A stretch of DNA of 64,000 nucleotides, from positions 248,001 through 312,000 of the forward strand of contig ML976699.1 in assembly GCA_010015655.1 (NCBI GenBank), in the 5' to 3' direction. Below are positions 1 through 10,739 of this stretch, piece after piece. The DNA comes from Bimuria novae-zelandiae CBS 107.79 (taxonomy: Eukaryota; Ascomycota; Dothideomycetes; Pleosporales; Didymosphaeriaceae). Each line of letters opens with the position of its first letter. The stretch's first letter is position 1. Position numbers and translations under genes: made by a program. Under the pieces are notes generated by a model that had not been told where the DNA came from, ran no database searches, and saw nothing but the letters and a program-made list of their open reading frames with translations.

Positions 1-3000
1 TTAGACCTAGGCTCAGTAGGGAAGACGCCTTCAGAGAATTAAATATTATAAACAGTTAGACATTAATTAAGCTACTAGTATAGCTTAAAGAAATATAGAT
101 AAAAGCCATGCTAGACTCAGGAGCACAGGAAAGTTATGTGTTAAGAAAAGCACTTAATAGAGCGGGACTCTATAAGCGCAAGAAGGCCATGCCCTATACT
201 ATCTATATCGCGAATAGACAACTAATGCCCGGCAAAGCAATAATTAAATACGAGGTCAAAACTATCCTCACGATCTATAAACACTAGGAATCAATTACCC
301 TTAATATTATTAAGGAAGCCAATCACGACGTAATTTTAGGACTACCCTAGTTAAGGAAGCACAATCCCACGATTAACTAGAAAAGAAAGAAGCTATCCTT
401 TAAGCGCTATAACTATGTATTATAAGTAAAGCCTACGCATTAATAGAGCATGATAGTAGATAAGAGAGCTATTAACACTATAGTCTCGCGACGGACAGTT
501 AAAAAACGGAAGAAACCCTTGGCAGACGCTGGCAGGAACCACCAGGTCATAGAGCGCAAGAAGATAGATGAAAGCACAAACCATGAAATTCCGGAATGCT
601 ATCGAGCATGGAATTATATGTTTACCGAGAGAGAGGGAAAAGCAAACCTTCCAGAACATTAGCCCTAGGATCTAGCGATAGACCTAGTAGAAGGGAAAAC
701 GCCACCCTTTAGACTACTATATAGCAAGACTAGAAAAGAACTCTAACAAGAAAAAGAATTTATCGAGACAAATCTCGCGAAAGGATACATACGACTATTA
801 AAGTTACTAGTAGCTAGCCCTTTTATGTTCGTCATAAAAAAAGACGGCACACCACAACCATGTGTTAACTATCGGAAGATTAACGACATGACGATTAAAA
901 ATTAATACCTACTACTAAATATCTTAGAATTAAGAGACTAACTCTTAAGAGCCAAACGCTTTACACTAATAGACTTACGAGATAGATACCACCTTATACG
1001 AATTAAGGAAGGTGACGAGTAGAAGATAGCGTTTAGGTCACGCTATAGACTATTTAAATATATAGTTATGTCTTTTAGACTTACTAACGCACTAGTAAAC
1101 TTCTAAGCGCTAGTTAACTTTATATTACGCAACTATCTAGACATATTCGTTATTATATACATAGACAATATACTTGTTTACTCTAAGAATAATTCAGATT
1201 ATGTTCTGCATGTACAGACAGTGTTAACCGTATTAGACAAGACACACCTTAGGATTAAGCTAAAGAAGTGTAAATAGCACGTAACACGACTTAAATTCCT
1301 AGGACACGTTATTAGTATAGAAGGAATTAAAGTCGCACCTAACAAAATTAAATATATTAAGAACTAGCTAATACTAAAGACGGCGAAGAATATCTAAGAA
1401 TTCTTAGAATTCTATAGATTTAATTAACAATTCATTAAGGATTACGCAAAGATCACGATACTACTTATAAACCTTATAAGAAAAGACACACTATTCGCAT
1501 AGACTATAGAGTGTAGAATATCGTTCTAACTCTTAAAAACCGCATGCATTATGCCACTAGTACTTATCCACTTTAGGGATAGAAAACCACTACGAATCAA
1601 AATAGACGCAAGTGACCTCGCGATAGGCGCCTGCGCGAAACAAGAAAAAGATGGCAAATAGTACCCTATTACATACTACTCATGCAAATTCACCGACACG
1701 GAAGCACGATATAACGTACACAATAAAGAACTATACGCAATCGTTAAAACGTTAAAGCACTAGAGAATCTACGCTCTTAGCTACTCTACACTTAAGATCT
1801 TTATAGATTATAAGAACCTTACACGCTTTACGACCACGAAAGAACTTACGCTAAGGCAGGCAAGATAGTTAGAAACGCTTAGATAATACAAATTCAAGAT
1901 CGTATATACACCTAGTAAAGAAAACGGACAAGCAGACGCACTTAGCTAACGACATAACTTTATAGGAGATAAAGTAAAAACCTACTCCGCAATACTAAAA
2001 TAAAAACCTGATAGTTCTTTAGAACCTACGGTAGAACTTAATTAACTCCTTGTACTCACACGAGAAGTACCCAAGGAATAACAGACAGAGGTTATATAAC
2101 AATACTATAATAACTTAGTATACAGACACCCAGGCATCAAGAAAACGATGGAACTTATCTAACGGAATTACACATTCTAGGGAATTAAGGAAGTAGTAAT
2201 AACGTACATACGCAAGTGCGTAGACTGCTAAAGGAATAAGCATGCCACTTATCTCAAGTACGGCGAGATGCAAGCAATTCAGATTCTAACAGCACTATAG
2301 GAAGATATCGCGATGGACTTTATAACTAGACTACCTAAGTCAAAAGACCTAGTAACAGGAATAAGCTACGACTTAATATTAGTAATCGTGTGCAGATTCA
2401 CTAAATATGTGGAACTACTACTATATTAAAAGACAACTATGGCTAAGGAACTCGCGTTTCTTATCTTAGATTGACTTATACGACACTATGGCATTCCAAA
2501 GACAATTATTAGCGATAGAGACAAACTCTTTATATTAAACTACTAGACAACCCTTATAGCACTTATTAGAATAAAACAAAAGTTATCGACAGCCTATCAT
2601 CCGCAAACGGACGGACAGACAGAACGTACGAATTAAACGATTAAAACGTACCTACGCATCTACTGCAATAACTAGAAGAATAACTAGATTTTATTACTAC
2701 CTATAGCACAATTAGCATATAACAATAAGGTATTAGCAGTAACAGGATACACACTATTTTATGTAAACCACGGAAGACACCTACATCTCTTTAATTAAGT
2801 ATTTCCTACAACAATTAAAACGGAAGAAGCTATCAACATGGCAGAAAACATGAAGAAAATACACGAACAACTCTAAAGAAACCTCGAGAAAGCTCAACAG
2901 CAAAGCATTTCCTACACCAACAAAAAACGAAAAACAACACCTTAGCTAAAGAAGGGGGATAAAGCATATCTGCTTACAAAAAATCTTCGAACCTAGAAGA

Positions 3001-3398
3001 AAAAGCACAAGAAACTGGATTATGTTAAGGTCGGGCTATTTTTCATTTCGGAACAAATATCACCGGTTAACTACCGATTGGAACTACCACCAGACGCAAA
3101 GATACACCTAGTATTCTATGTTAATCGATTAGAACCTGCAGACCCGGAAACACCAGTTGAAGCCACCTTCTATTACCAGCCGGAGGAAGAAACCGAATTC
3201 GAAGTTAAAAAGATACTACGACACACAGATTAGCCACGAACCTACTTAATTAAGTGGAAAGGATATCTACACTTAGAAAACACATGGGAACTAGAAGCAA
3301 ACTTTAATAACTGTCGCCAAATGTTAGCGCAATACCATGGTCAGACCACGAGAAGGAACCAGAGACGATTAGAGGAGGACCAGACAGGAACTCATTAA
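1..3398 (+). pseudogene. pol: Gypsy-1 pol (PR-RT-RNaseH-INT-chromodomain), stop-riddled
   Basis: Domains in order: aspartic protease with LDSGAQ near 110; reverse transcriptase with the segment VIKKDGTPQPCVNYRKIND near 830-890 and an active site that reads YIDN instead of YxDD (1158-1169); RNase H with IDASD near 1600; integrase with HPGI near 2120, a core with SDRDK near 2510 and HPQTDGQTE near 2600; chromodomain with YLIKWKGY near 3240. Many in-frame TAG and TAA codons replace expected Trp and Gln, which fits C-to-T change at CpA on both strands. The frame can be followed to TAA at 3396-3398. The product cannot be active: it has many stops and the second catalytic Asp of RT is Asn. Confidence 0.93.
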
Positions 3399-3900
3399 AA
3401 AGAAGATCCATGGATGGATCAAGAGGGGGATTGTTGGCCTGTGACCAGCCCGGATCAGCGATGAAACTGATGTTTTGGAACCAAACAGCCGCACTTGAGC
3501 TATCTGCCTCTTAACTCTGATAAGCCTTTACTATCGCTAGATCATAACGAGCAAATTCTTGTTCGTGACTCTTAATCTCTAATAATTCGCGTTTACGCCG
3601 CGTAACTTCTTCCTTAGCACGAGCTAACTCCAAACGCTTCTTACGCTTCTCCTACTCCACCCTCTCCTACTCTTCCTTAGGAATATATAACTCACACTCA
3701 GCATGCGCAGCGATACAGCCAGCGTAATAATTGGATGCGGTATCCACGAAACATCGCAAATTCTTCTTTGTACACCTTTCACAACGAAACACCATCTCCT
3801 TTGACGACTCGCGAATACGAATGGCACGATTGTGTTGCTCTTAGGTCGAAGTCTTCTTGCGGGGCGCGCGCGCTTTGCGGGGCTTAGGATCCTTAGGCAT
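3304..3900 (-). pseudogene. Antisense ORF of Gypsy-1: Cys-rich (Zn2Cys6-like) plus basic coiled coil, four stops
   Basis: Read on the minus strand from ATG at 3900 this frame starts MPKDPKPRKARAPRKKTST and, after one stop, has CERC-x6-C-x8-Y-AG-C-x6-C. If the Tyr (codon TAC) was Cys (TGC) before RIP, the spacing is CX2CX6CX8CX2CX6C, the spacing of the fungal Zn2Cys6 cluster. A charged helical stretch follows (EKRKKRLELARAKEEVTRRK). Internal stops are TAA or TAG, all explicable as former Gln or Trp. The frame overlaps the pol end, including part of the chromodomain end, and ends before the LTR at 4032. Homology to the Gypsy-3 copy is plain: both have RxF(V/I)DT after the third Cys position and xPKE/KD..ERV..EKRKKRLEL after the last. 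The function is unknown; DNA or nucleic-acid binding is inferred only from the Cys spacing. Confidence 0.72.
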
Positions 3901-4031
3901 GGTTAGGAAGGCATTAAGGCCAGAACGCGAAAACAGCGACTCACGCGAATATTTATATGTGACGACCATATCTGCAGCCAGGGGGCGCGGAACGAGGATA
4001 CCAAGGACGCTATCTAAAAGAGGGGAGGTAA

Positions 4032-4462
4032 TATTAAGATCTAAACATGTACGAGACGCGGAGGGCCAACGGGTCCTTAGCAAGGGTAACACTCGGCGGG
4101 GCTATTCAGCTAGGGTCACGTGACATGCCATCCCGCTAAGCAAAACCATCCCGGATGGCAAGACCGTCCCGGATGGTGAAGCCATCCCGGATGGCAGAAA
4201 GGTAAGGGATGGCAGGATTCACGCAGTATATAGAGAGCTTGAATATCTCTCTAAGATATTCGTGTTTAACCTGTTTTATTAATCTATTATTTAGATTTAA
4301 CTTAGGCTCTCGTCGATTTAATTATGACTCCTACGCCTTCTCAATACTAACAACCCTATTAACTAGCTTAAGCAGTTAATACCCCTTCCTTGCCTAACAA
4401 GTACTCCTGCCCGAGAACCAACCCTAACTACTTACGGACTAGCTACCCGTAGGGACTTAACA
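4032..4462 (+). repeat. Gypsy-1 3' LTR (431 bp)
   Basis: The start was set by alignment to the Gypsy-2 LTR, which begins TGTTAGGATCT; here it reads TATTAAGATCT, two G-to-A changes, directly after a purine-rich tract. The end matches the Gypsy-2 LTR (CCCGTAGGGACTTAACA). The U3 part holds a palindromic CACGTG site at 4115-4124 and three tandem palindromic blocks; a TATA-like GTATATAG lies near 4217. Confidence 0.85.
4146..4194. repeat. Three tandem palindromic 13-mers in the Gypsy-1 LTR
   Basis: CCATCCCGGATGG occurs at 4146-4158 and 4182-4194 with a one-base variant at 4164-4176, so the period is 18 bp. Each block is itself nearly a perfect inverted repeat. The array lies upstream of the TATA-like sequence, where an enhancer would be expected; this role is inferred. 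Confidence 0.85.
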
Positions 4463-4906
4463 GGAAAGGGCATGAACGGCATCTGGTACGCAGAGAATAT
4501 ACTTAAGAAACACTTATTCCCTTATTACTACGCTATACGCGATAATAACCTAGGCGTAGCTATTTATTTAATTTAAGATAATGTTTGCCTACACTTACTA
4601 GGTCTCTAGTACTGCTAGCTAGAAATTGAAGCTCTAGGAATCAAGTTTGGCCCTCAGCCTCCTAATTCACCCGACTTACACCCAATTGAGCGCTGTTTTG
4701 GGCGTCTAGAAGGTTTTTTGGCAAGTTACGAATGCCTATCAAGTTCTAAGGAGGCCAAAAAGGCTGCAGAACAGTACATAAAGGAGGTCTGGCAAGGTGA
4801 TGAGACACTCAGGCAGTATATGGCCGAAAAGCTTCATCCTACCTACTTTATGCCCGTTGCAGAGCTCTGCGAGGACGCAGGTGGCCAGAACAACTTTACA
4901 GCATAA
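4463..4906 (+). pseudogene. Tc1/mariner-type transposase, C-terminal fragment
   Basis: The frame reads ILKKHLFPYYYAIRDNNLGV, then a DNVCLHLL segment in place of the usual QDNAS/DNA.. motif, then FGPQPPNSPDLHPIERCFGR, the hallmark of the Tc1-like DDE_3 family (PPxSPDLNPIE), and ends at TAA 4904-4906. Stops interrupt the first half near 4576-4620, while the last about 80 residues are open. The N-terminal half is missing because Gypsy-1 occupies that side; it may continue beyond the window on the other side of Gypsy-1. No terminal inverted repeat was found. Confidence 0.85.
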
Positions 4907-5127
4907 TTAGAACATCTTATTTGGGTGTATTTGCTTATACTTTAGATGGAATCAAGATGCGCGACTTTTGAAGTTGCTACCCCTGCAGGAATCCCTGCTG
5001 CACGTGACGGCCGACTTTATTGAGATTACCCTTTGTATTAGCAATCGTTTTAGTCAAGGGTCTGAAGTCCCTACACGATTCTCTGCCGCCGTCCGATTTT
5101 TGCACGCGACACGTCCCGTGCCTAGAC
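4907..5127. other. Spacer between the Tc1 fragment and Pogo-1
   Basis: Composition returns to near 50 percent GC from about 4960. No gene or terminal repeat is seen. It is either the tail of the Tc1 element or host DNA. Confidence 0.4.
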
Positions 5128-5129
5128 TA

Positions 5130-7254
5130 CCGTGCCTCGGCAGTCAGTGCAACACGTCAGTCAATGCAACACCCCACCATGCAACGTACCAACTTTCACG
5201 CGCCGCATCCCCACCAATATGGATCCAATCAAGGCAGCAATTACAGCAATCGAATCGCAAGAGCCAGGAGCATCTTTTTCATATAGAAAAATTACAAAAG
5301 AATATGGTGTTGCACTTTCTACATTGACGCGCCGGCACCAAGGCGTCACGCAGGCGCGTGCAGATACTGACTCTACACGTCGAAATCTCAGCCCACAGCA
5401 AGAATCAGAGCTCCTACGATATATTAGAGGCCTTACTAAACGTGGCCTTCCTCCTACACGGCAAATGATACAAAGCTTTGCCTCTACTATAGCCAAAAAG
5501 GAGGTTAGCTTATCATGGGTTGATCGCTTTGTGAGGCGCCACCCTGAATCCTTGATATCACGATGGACGACCGGCATCGACAGCAATCGCCATAAAGCTG
5601 ATTCCCTAGGCAAATATAAGGACTACTTTCAGCTTCTACAGCAAAAGATTGGCCAGTATCAGATCGAGACTCAGCATATATACAATATGGACGAAAAAGG
5701 CTGCCTGCTCGGCATCACCTCCCGCTCAAAGAGGATCTTTGATAGACCTCTGTACGAGAGCAAGGCAGTAAGGCAAGCTATTCAGGATAGCAGCCGTGAA
5801 TAGATATCGATCATCGCTTGCATATGCGCCGACGGATCTGCCTTAGATCCAGCTCTAATCTATCAGGCCACCTCTACAGATATACAATCAAGTTGGATAG
5901 AGGACCTCAACCCTCAACATCATCAAGTCTTTATCACCATATCAGAATCTAGCTAGACAAACAATCAGATAGGCCTTACATAGCTTTAACAGGTGTTTAA
6001 TCGCCTCACAAAGTCAAAAGCTGGACGATCATATCGACTATTAATCCTTAATAGCCATAGATCTCACGTTACTATAGATTTTATCGACTTTTGCAATCGT
6101 AATAAGATCCTGTTAGCTATCTATCTACCACATTTAACCTATACGCTGCAGCCTCTAGATGTCTGCATGTTTAAGCCTCTATTAATAGCATATTTAAACG
6201 AGCTATCAGCCTTCTTACAAGATAGCCTAGGAATAGCCTCTATTACTAAAAGGGACTTCTTTAGCTTATTCTAGAAGGCCTAAGTTAGTACTATAAGGTA
6301 GCTATTAATACTCCAGGCCTTTAAGGCTACTAGCCTATTACTTCTACATCTAGAAGTTATCCTTAAGCGGTTTAACAATAATCACGTACCTAAGTAAGAA
6401 TTATAAAAAGCTTAATCTTAGTACTTAGCGCATTAGATTAGAGGAAAATCGATAGGCTTCTAAAAGCTTATATTAATGTAGGGGCTAGTAATGTGGCTAA
6501 AAAGCTAAGTTAAACTATATACTTAATCTCTACACGAGCACAGCTTGCAGAGCATAAAAATTAAGACCTATAAAAGGCCCTAACTATCTAAAAGAAACGC
6601 TTAAAGCGAGGCAGGCCTCTACCTTTTAATTAGCTTTATAAGGATTAAGGGGGATTTATTTTTATATTACCCTATCGCGTTCAGCGGGCACGTAATTATT
6701 TACATAAAAAAAATGCTAAAGCGTAGTAACTATAGCTTTAAAAACGTAAGCAAGCAAAGGCACGTTAGGCTAGTTAGTAGCTTAAAATAAGGCTACTTTA
6801 GGAGAGGCGTGTTACTTAAGCAGCTACTAGAGATGCACGCGCAAAGTAGAGGGCTAATAAGGCTATAGAGTAACGCCTTAAGTAATAGGCCCGCAAGGCA
6901 TAAAGTTAACTTTAAAAATAGATTAAAATATCTAAATTAGTAAACAAGAAGGCTTTAAAGCCTCTTAATAAGCCTACTAAGAAAAAACAGCCTCAGCGTG
7001 AGGCTGTAGATGTTAATAAGGCCTTATCTGTTACATCCGCCTCACAGTCGCGCAGAGGCCGAATCATCAGAACACTAAGTAGATATTAATAATCTAAGTA
7101 GCTAGCAATTATCTACAGGCCTTAGAGACCCCAAATCCAGAAAATCTCGTGATAATATTGATTGTGGGTGGCTCAGCAGCTTCATGTTGCTGGCCGAGCG
7201 ATCTTGTTGGGGTGTTGCATTGACTGACGTGTTGCACTGACTGCCGAGGCACAG
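5130..7254 (+). mobile_element. Pogo-1: complete pogo-superfamily DNA transposon, TA target site
   Basis: The 47-bp terminal inverted repeats lie at 5130-5176 and 7208-7254 and differ at one base; they begin C(C/T)GTGCCTCGGCAGTCAG. TA dinucleotides flank both ends (5128-5129 and 7255-7256), as expected for Tc1/mariner/pogo insertion. The 2125-bp body holds one broken transposase gene on the plus strand. The first third of the element and both ends have normal composition, while about 6240-6960 is dense in TA and stops. Confidence 0.95.
5219..7089 (+). pseudogene. Pogo-1 transposase (HTH, CENP-B-type HTH, DDE_1), broken
   Basis: The start is ATG 5219 (MDPIKAAITAIES), matching the start of the related Pogo-2 and Pogo-3 frames. 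Residues 1-50 form a psq-like helix-turn-helix (FSYRKITKEYGVALSTLTRR), residues about 65-130 a CENP-B-type HTH, and the DDE core begins with YNMDEKG (Asp codon 5690-5692). The first stop is TAG at 5801-5803, where Trp is expected. The second catalytic Asp has become Asn (LILNSH, 6050-6052) and the third is present (PLDV, 6158-6160). The C-terminal end RRGRIIRTLSRY is readable just before TAA 7087-7089 but in another frame, so at least one frameshift lies between about 6280 and 6960. Normal length would be about 620 residues. Confidence 0.9.
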
Positions 7255-7256
7255 TA

Positions 7257-8712
7257 CATGACATGCCCCTGCCACGCGCTGGCCAGGTTCTTGTCCCCAG
7301 AATTCCTTTGGTACCAAGCGCTGGATCTCACCGCCCGACGACAATGTCGCAATCTGCCAGTCACCGTCATGCGAACCAGGAGCACTTTCCTTATCTGTCG
7401 TCCTTCCGTCTTTCCTTCCGCTGGCGGTACGGCCCAGCCGCGTACTCAGAGTTTTCAAAGCCGTCGCAACATGGTTCGCAACACCTGGATTTGGTCATCG
7501 CCACAGACTAGTTTTCGCGAAACCGAGCGCGTTGCGCTTCATCTTTGTTTTTTTCTCGTTCAGCACTATATGCAGGATGCTCCTGCCTCGTTCTCCTCGC
7601 CTCCCGTTTTCTTAGAGACTTTGCGATCTGTTGCAACGATTGCTGCACGTCCCTGCCGATCTCCCGCCGAACCACGAGACGTTGAAGCTCATCACTCGCT
7701 TATTGGCTAGTCTGACGTTGCCGATTTTTGGCGTTCGAACGGTTCTCGAACCGTCACATTTTATAAACAAAGCCAACAAATGCGATTCGCCAGTGTGCGC
7801 AAATTTTCGACTTTGACATCATACGAGCCATATTTCAGACCTGGGCGCTTATTGTACTATACTCTATTCCCTGTTGCCAACACTGCATCAACACAGTTTA
7901 GGAAAAGCACATTTCCTTCCAAGATTGTTGCCGCAAGGCTATGAGTGATGCCCGAAGTCATCAAGATGACGCGTCACACATCCATCACCTCGCGCGGCAG
8001 TCGGCAGACAGTATGAGACTCGGGTGTTCGGCAAACATCCATCCTGACGTCCTCTGATGCGCAATCCAGGCTTTGCCACGAGTCAGCATTGCACCGCTCT
8101 GTACCGATATCGATAGGGAGAACCAAAGATCAGGTTCTGCCGAGCACAACCCGTCCTTCCCCGATGAATCTCTGCCTGAGCACCTGGGCATGCTTGCGGA
8201 ACTCCCCACGCCGTCTCATTAGTGAGATGGATCACCGTAAAGGACCCGAACCGACCTCTTAGCCTGTCAACCATATTCGCCTCTACAATCCGGCCGATCG
8301 CAATTTCCACAAAGTTAAACCGTTTTCACAACTACGTATATTGTGGGGCTGGTCGTACCATGGTTCACTCTGTTTGGCACGCGAGAATTGAGGGCCACTT
8401 CCCGAGAACGACTAAGGTGTTCTCGAACGCAAATTACTGATCGGTCGCAACCCCAGCATGGCGTTCCACCTGAAATTTTACCATGAGTATAAGTAGGCGC
8501 GCACCAACGTCAATGAGAAGGTACCCATCAATCATTCTCTGTTCAGTCTTTTCGAACTTCGGTTCAGTCCCTCCTTTGCGTCGTCCGGCACACACTCGTT
8601 GGTTATCAGCCCAATCACAGCCTTTCGCAAGCACTTTTTCCTACGCTACGTCTTTTTAGACTAGGCTCTACTTGATCTTTACGAAACAGATCATACTATC
8701 CAATCATTCAAA
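7257..8712. other. Host intergenic region between Pogo-1 and the BYS1-like gene
   Basis: GC-balanced DNA without a convincing gene. Several frames of 60-150 codons overlap on both strands with no recognisable motif. A minus-strand frame starting at ATG 7458 runs into the Pogo-1 right end and could be a gene cut by the insertion, but I cannot support it. The last 200 bp should hold the promoter of the next gene; no clear TATA box is seen. Confidence 0.4.
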
Positions 8713-9279
8713 ATGGTTCAGCAAAGCATCATCGCCCTCCTTCTGCCCATCATCGCGTTTGCTGCGCCTCAGGGCTACTCCAGCAATCCCGCCACCACTC
8801 TTGTTACCGGTAACACCGGCGTCACTTTCAAGAACAACTGCGGCTACGATGTCACATATTCCGTCTTGAACCCATGCAGTAGTGAGAACTCCGGTACCAT
8901 CTCTGCTGGCTCCACGTGGAGCGGCGACCTCTCCGACTGCTCCTCTGGCAACACGGCTCTCAAGATCTACAAAGACGGCAGCGACAAGCCCATGCAGTTC
9001 GAGTACGGTCTCGTCAACGGCAACGTCTGGTACGACTTGTCCTTCGTCGACTGCATCTCTGGCTCCGACGACTTCAACCAATGCGCTGGTGCTGGCTGGT
9101 CAATGGGCAGCATCGGTAGCTGTCCCACGTTTGCATGCAGCGGTGGATCTGAATGCTGCCAGCAGGGCTACTGCGATCCCTATGCTACTGCTGCCGCCCT
9201 TCAGCCCAACGCGGGGTGCGGAGCGATGCAGGGCTACTCGCTCGGTGAACTGGGTGTCACCATGGGCATCTGCAACTAG
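8713..9279 (+). CDS. Secreted Cys-rich protein, BYS1/thaumatin-like
   Basis: A 188-residue single-exon gene with a good start context (TTCAAAATGG). Residues 1-17 are a signal peptide (MVQQSIIALLLPIIAFA followed by AP). The mature part has GVTFKNNCGYDVTYSVLNPC, SAGSTWSG, ALKIYKDG and then QFEYGL..NVWYDLSFVDC near residues 96-117, the pattern of the BYS1 (Blastomyces yeast-phase-specific) family with a thaumatin-like beta fold. Twelve Cys residues suggest about six disulfides. Such proteins are secreted and found at the cell surface or outside; their biochemical role is poorly known. The gene is intact, with no RIP-type stops, though it lies between two transposon blocks (about 1.5 kb and 1.2 kb away). 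Small, secreted and Cys-rich also fits an effector candidate; that is inference. Family assignment is from memory of motifs, not a search. Confidence 0.82.
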   Translation: MVQQSIIALLLPIIAFAAPQGYSSNPATTLVTGNTGVTFKNNCGYDVTYSVLNPCSSENSGTISAGSTWSGDLSDCSSGNTALKIYKDGSDKPMQFEYGLVNGNVWYDLSFVDCISGSDDFNQCAGAGWSMGSIGSCPTFACSGGSECCQQGYCDPYATAAALQPNAGCGAMQGYSLGELGVTMGICN

Positions 9280-10507
9280 ATGTTGTATGAACGACTTTAT
9301 GGACGGTCATGTTTTACGCTAGATTACTACGAATAACGACTGTCATTACGAACCTTCAACCATGCTTTCTGATATATCGCTGTGATATCCCATGCACCGC
9401 CACTGACGTTTCGATGCAATGATCGAGGGCTGGGTTCCGCATTTGATCGTTACATCACCATGAGAAGCACAGTCTCTAAACTCGCTCCATTAATCAATCT
9501 GCACTTCCATGCGTCTCTCACAGCAGTATGCGTTTTATCTAACCTCCTATACACGTGGAAAGTCACCTTGCCGCGGTCCGATCACCTCATCGGGGTAACT
9601 GCCCAATTGACAGGGTCCATAGATTGTACTAGAAGTTCTTACCCGACGCCAAGGTTCTATATCATCCATAATCCATAATCAAGCACGTGAGCAGCTGTTG
9701 AATGGCATTGGCACCGGGGTACCGTTGGCCACGTGCCAAAGTTCGGCCTCTTCGTGCATGGGTCAATACTGGAGCCCCTACAGCCACGCCGACAGCAATC
9801 AGACCTCATCCTGCGCCCGCTTTCGACAGTACGATCGACATCAGTGGCCAAAGCCACGATGCCTAGGTACACATCCATGGATCTAGATGTCTTTCTGAGC
9901 TGGCTCTGCGTTTGCCATCGGCCCTAGTATGCCTCGACATCCCGTTCTGCCACCTTCACGCCCCTCAGATCACGCTTCTCTTCTTGCGGCAAGATTTAGC
10001 GAAGAACAAATTCAGGTCCCTCAATCATGGCTCATCCTATTGGTTGCAGAGCAGTACGCAATGTATCAGTGGAATTGGAAACAATACCATGGATTATCGA
10101 CATGCCGGTCTATCGGTTTGCGATGATGATAAGCGAGGAAGATACGAGCTGACGGCTCCAGTTACACGGCAACTCTTTACGGGGATGCGAGCGTGGGCGA
10201 AACAGTGCGTTACGGGCGTTTTTGTGAAGAGTGCCTAGGAAGACCGCATAGATCGATATCCTGGTTGTATCCGAGTCTCAGAAAAACTGACTGTCTACAG
10301 ACAGGCATGTCCTGCATTTGCACAGCAGGAAATATTTCACGGCGGTCAACGTTCGTACATGTCAAATAAACTGCTTGTACGTTACGTCCCCCACGCAGTG
10401 GACCAAGCGCGGGCTGAACGGCGGAGATGTAGCACGAGCTCAGGAGCCCTGCATGACCGGATCAGTGAATAGAATATGTGGAATAAAAGCGAACGTGAGA
10501 TATCGGT
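9280..10507. other. Host intergenic region, no gene recognised
   Basis: Normal-composition DNA. Short frames exist (for example plus-strand 9912-10238) but have no recognised motif, no supporting splice pattern and overlap one another. The 3' untranslated region of the BYS1-like gene is expected in the first 200 bp. Confidence 0.4.
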
Positions 10508-10515
10508 GCTGTGCA

Positions 10516-10643
10516 CAGACTTGCCAACAATCAAGCCAATCAAGCCGATCTAACCAAATTTAGTAACACCTTAACCTACGCGAGCTAGTGGATTACCATA
10601 TTAGGTTAGACCGGCTTGATTGGCTTGATTGTTGGCAAGTCTG
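10516..10643. mobile_element. Short hAT-like MITE with 8-bp TSD
   Basis: The two 40-bp arms (10516-10555 and 10604-10643) are inverted copies with one mismatch and begin CAGACTTGCCAACAATCAAG; the loop is 48 bp. The 8-bp direct repeat GCTGTGCA flanks it exactly (10508-10515 and 10644-10651). An 8-bp duplication and CAG start fit the hAT superfamily. There is no coding capacity. It sits at the left border of the large AT-rich block and was inserted into the outer part of an inverted repeat that has a partner at 34920-35017. Confidence 0.9.
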
Positions 10644-10651
10644 GCTGTGCA

Positions 10652-10735
10652 GAATACCGTCCCGACCCACACAAGGCGCTTGTTAGGTAATCGCTTCCCC
10701 GCTTTTATCATCGTACACCAAATCTTGTATAGCTA
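10652..10735 (+). repeat. Left copy of a repeat inverted at 34920-35012
   Basis: The stretch TTGTTAGGTAATCGC-TTCCCCGC and about 35 following bases match the reverse complement of 34925-34970 with mostly transition differences. An outer block (AGAATACCGTCCCGACCCAC) matches the reverse complement of about 34993-35012. The right copy has about 25 bp more between the blocks. This could be one end of a DNA transposon whose ends are now 24 kb apart, or two separate copies of a repeat. Confidence 0.65.
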
Positions 10736-10739
10736 ACAA

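Larger units (their letters stand above)
1..4462 (+). mobile_element. Gypsy-1: Ty3/Gypsy chromovirus, 5' end outside the window
   Basis: The element enters the window inside gag-pol and runs on the plus strand through protease, reverse transcriptase, RNase H, integrase and chromodomain, then an antisense ORF, a polypurine tract (4017-4031) and the 3' LTR. The 5' LTR and gag lie left of base 1, so the TSD cannot be tested; the base next to the 3' LTR starts the sequence GGAAA. The LTR ends directly against a Tc1/mariner transposase fragment, so the element probably inserted into that transposon. It is closely related to Gypsy-2 (27767-34508, opposite strand) but has more stops. RIP-type decay is clear. 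Confidence 0.93.

Noticed and set aside
420..659. Minus-strand 79-residue frame, with a near copy at 31536-31775 (plus)
   Set aside because: Both are the complement of the protease-RT spacer in Gypsy-1 and Gypsy-2; the similarity reflects the coding strand.
3432..3445. Possible 3' LTR start at TGTTGGCCTG after a GA-rich tract (3420-3431)
   Set aside because: It would give a 1031-bp LTR containing the antisense ORF. Alignment with Gypsy-2 puts the LTR start at 4032, giving 431 bp, close to its 425 bp.
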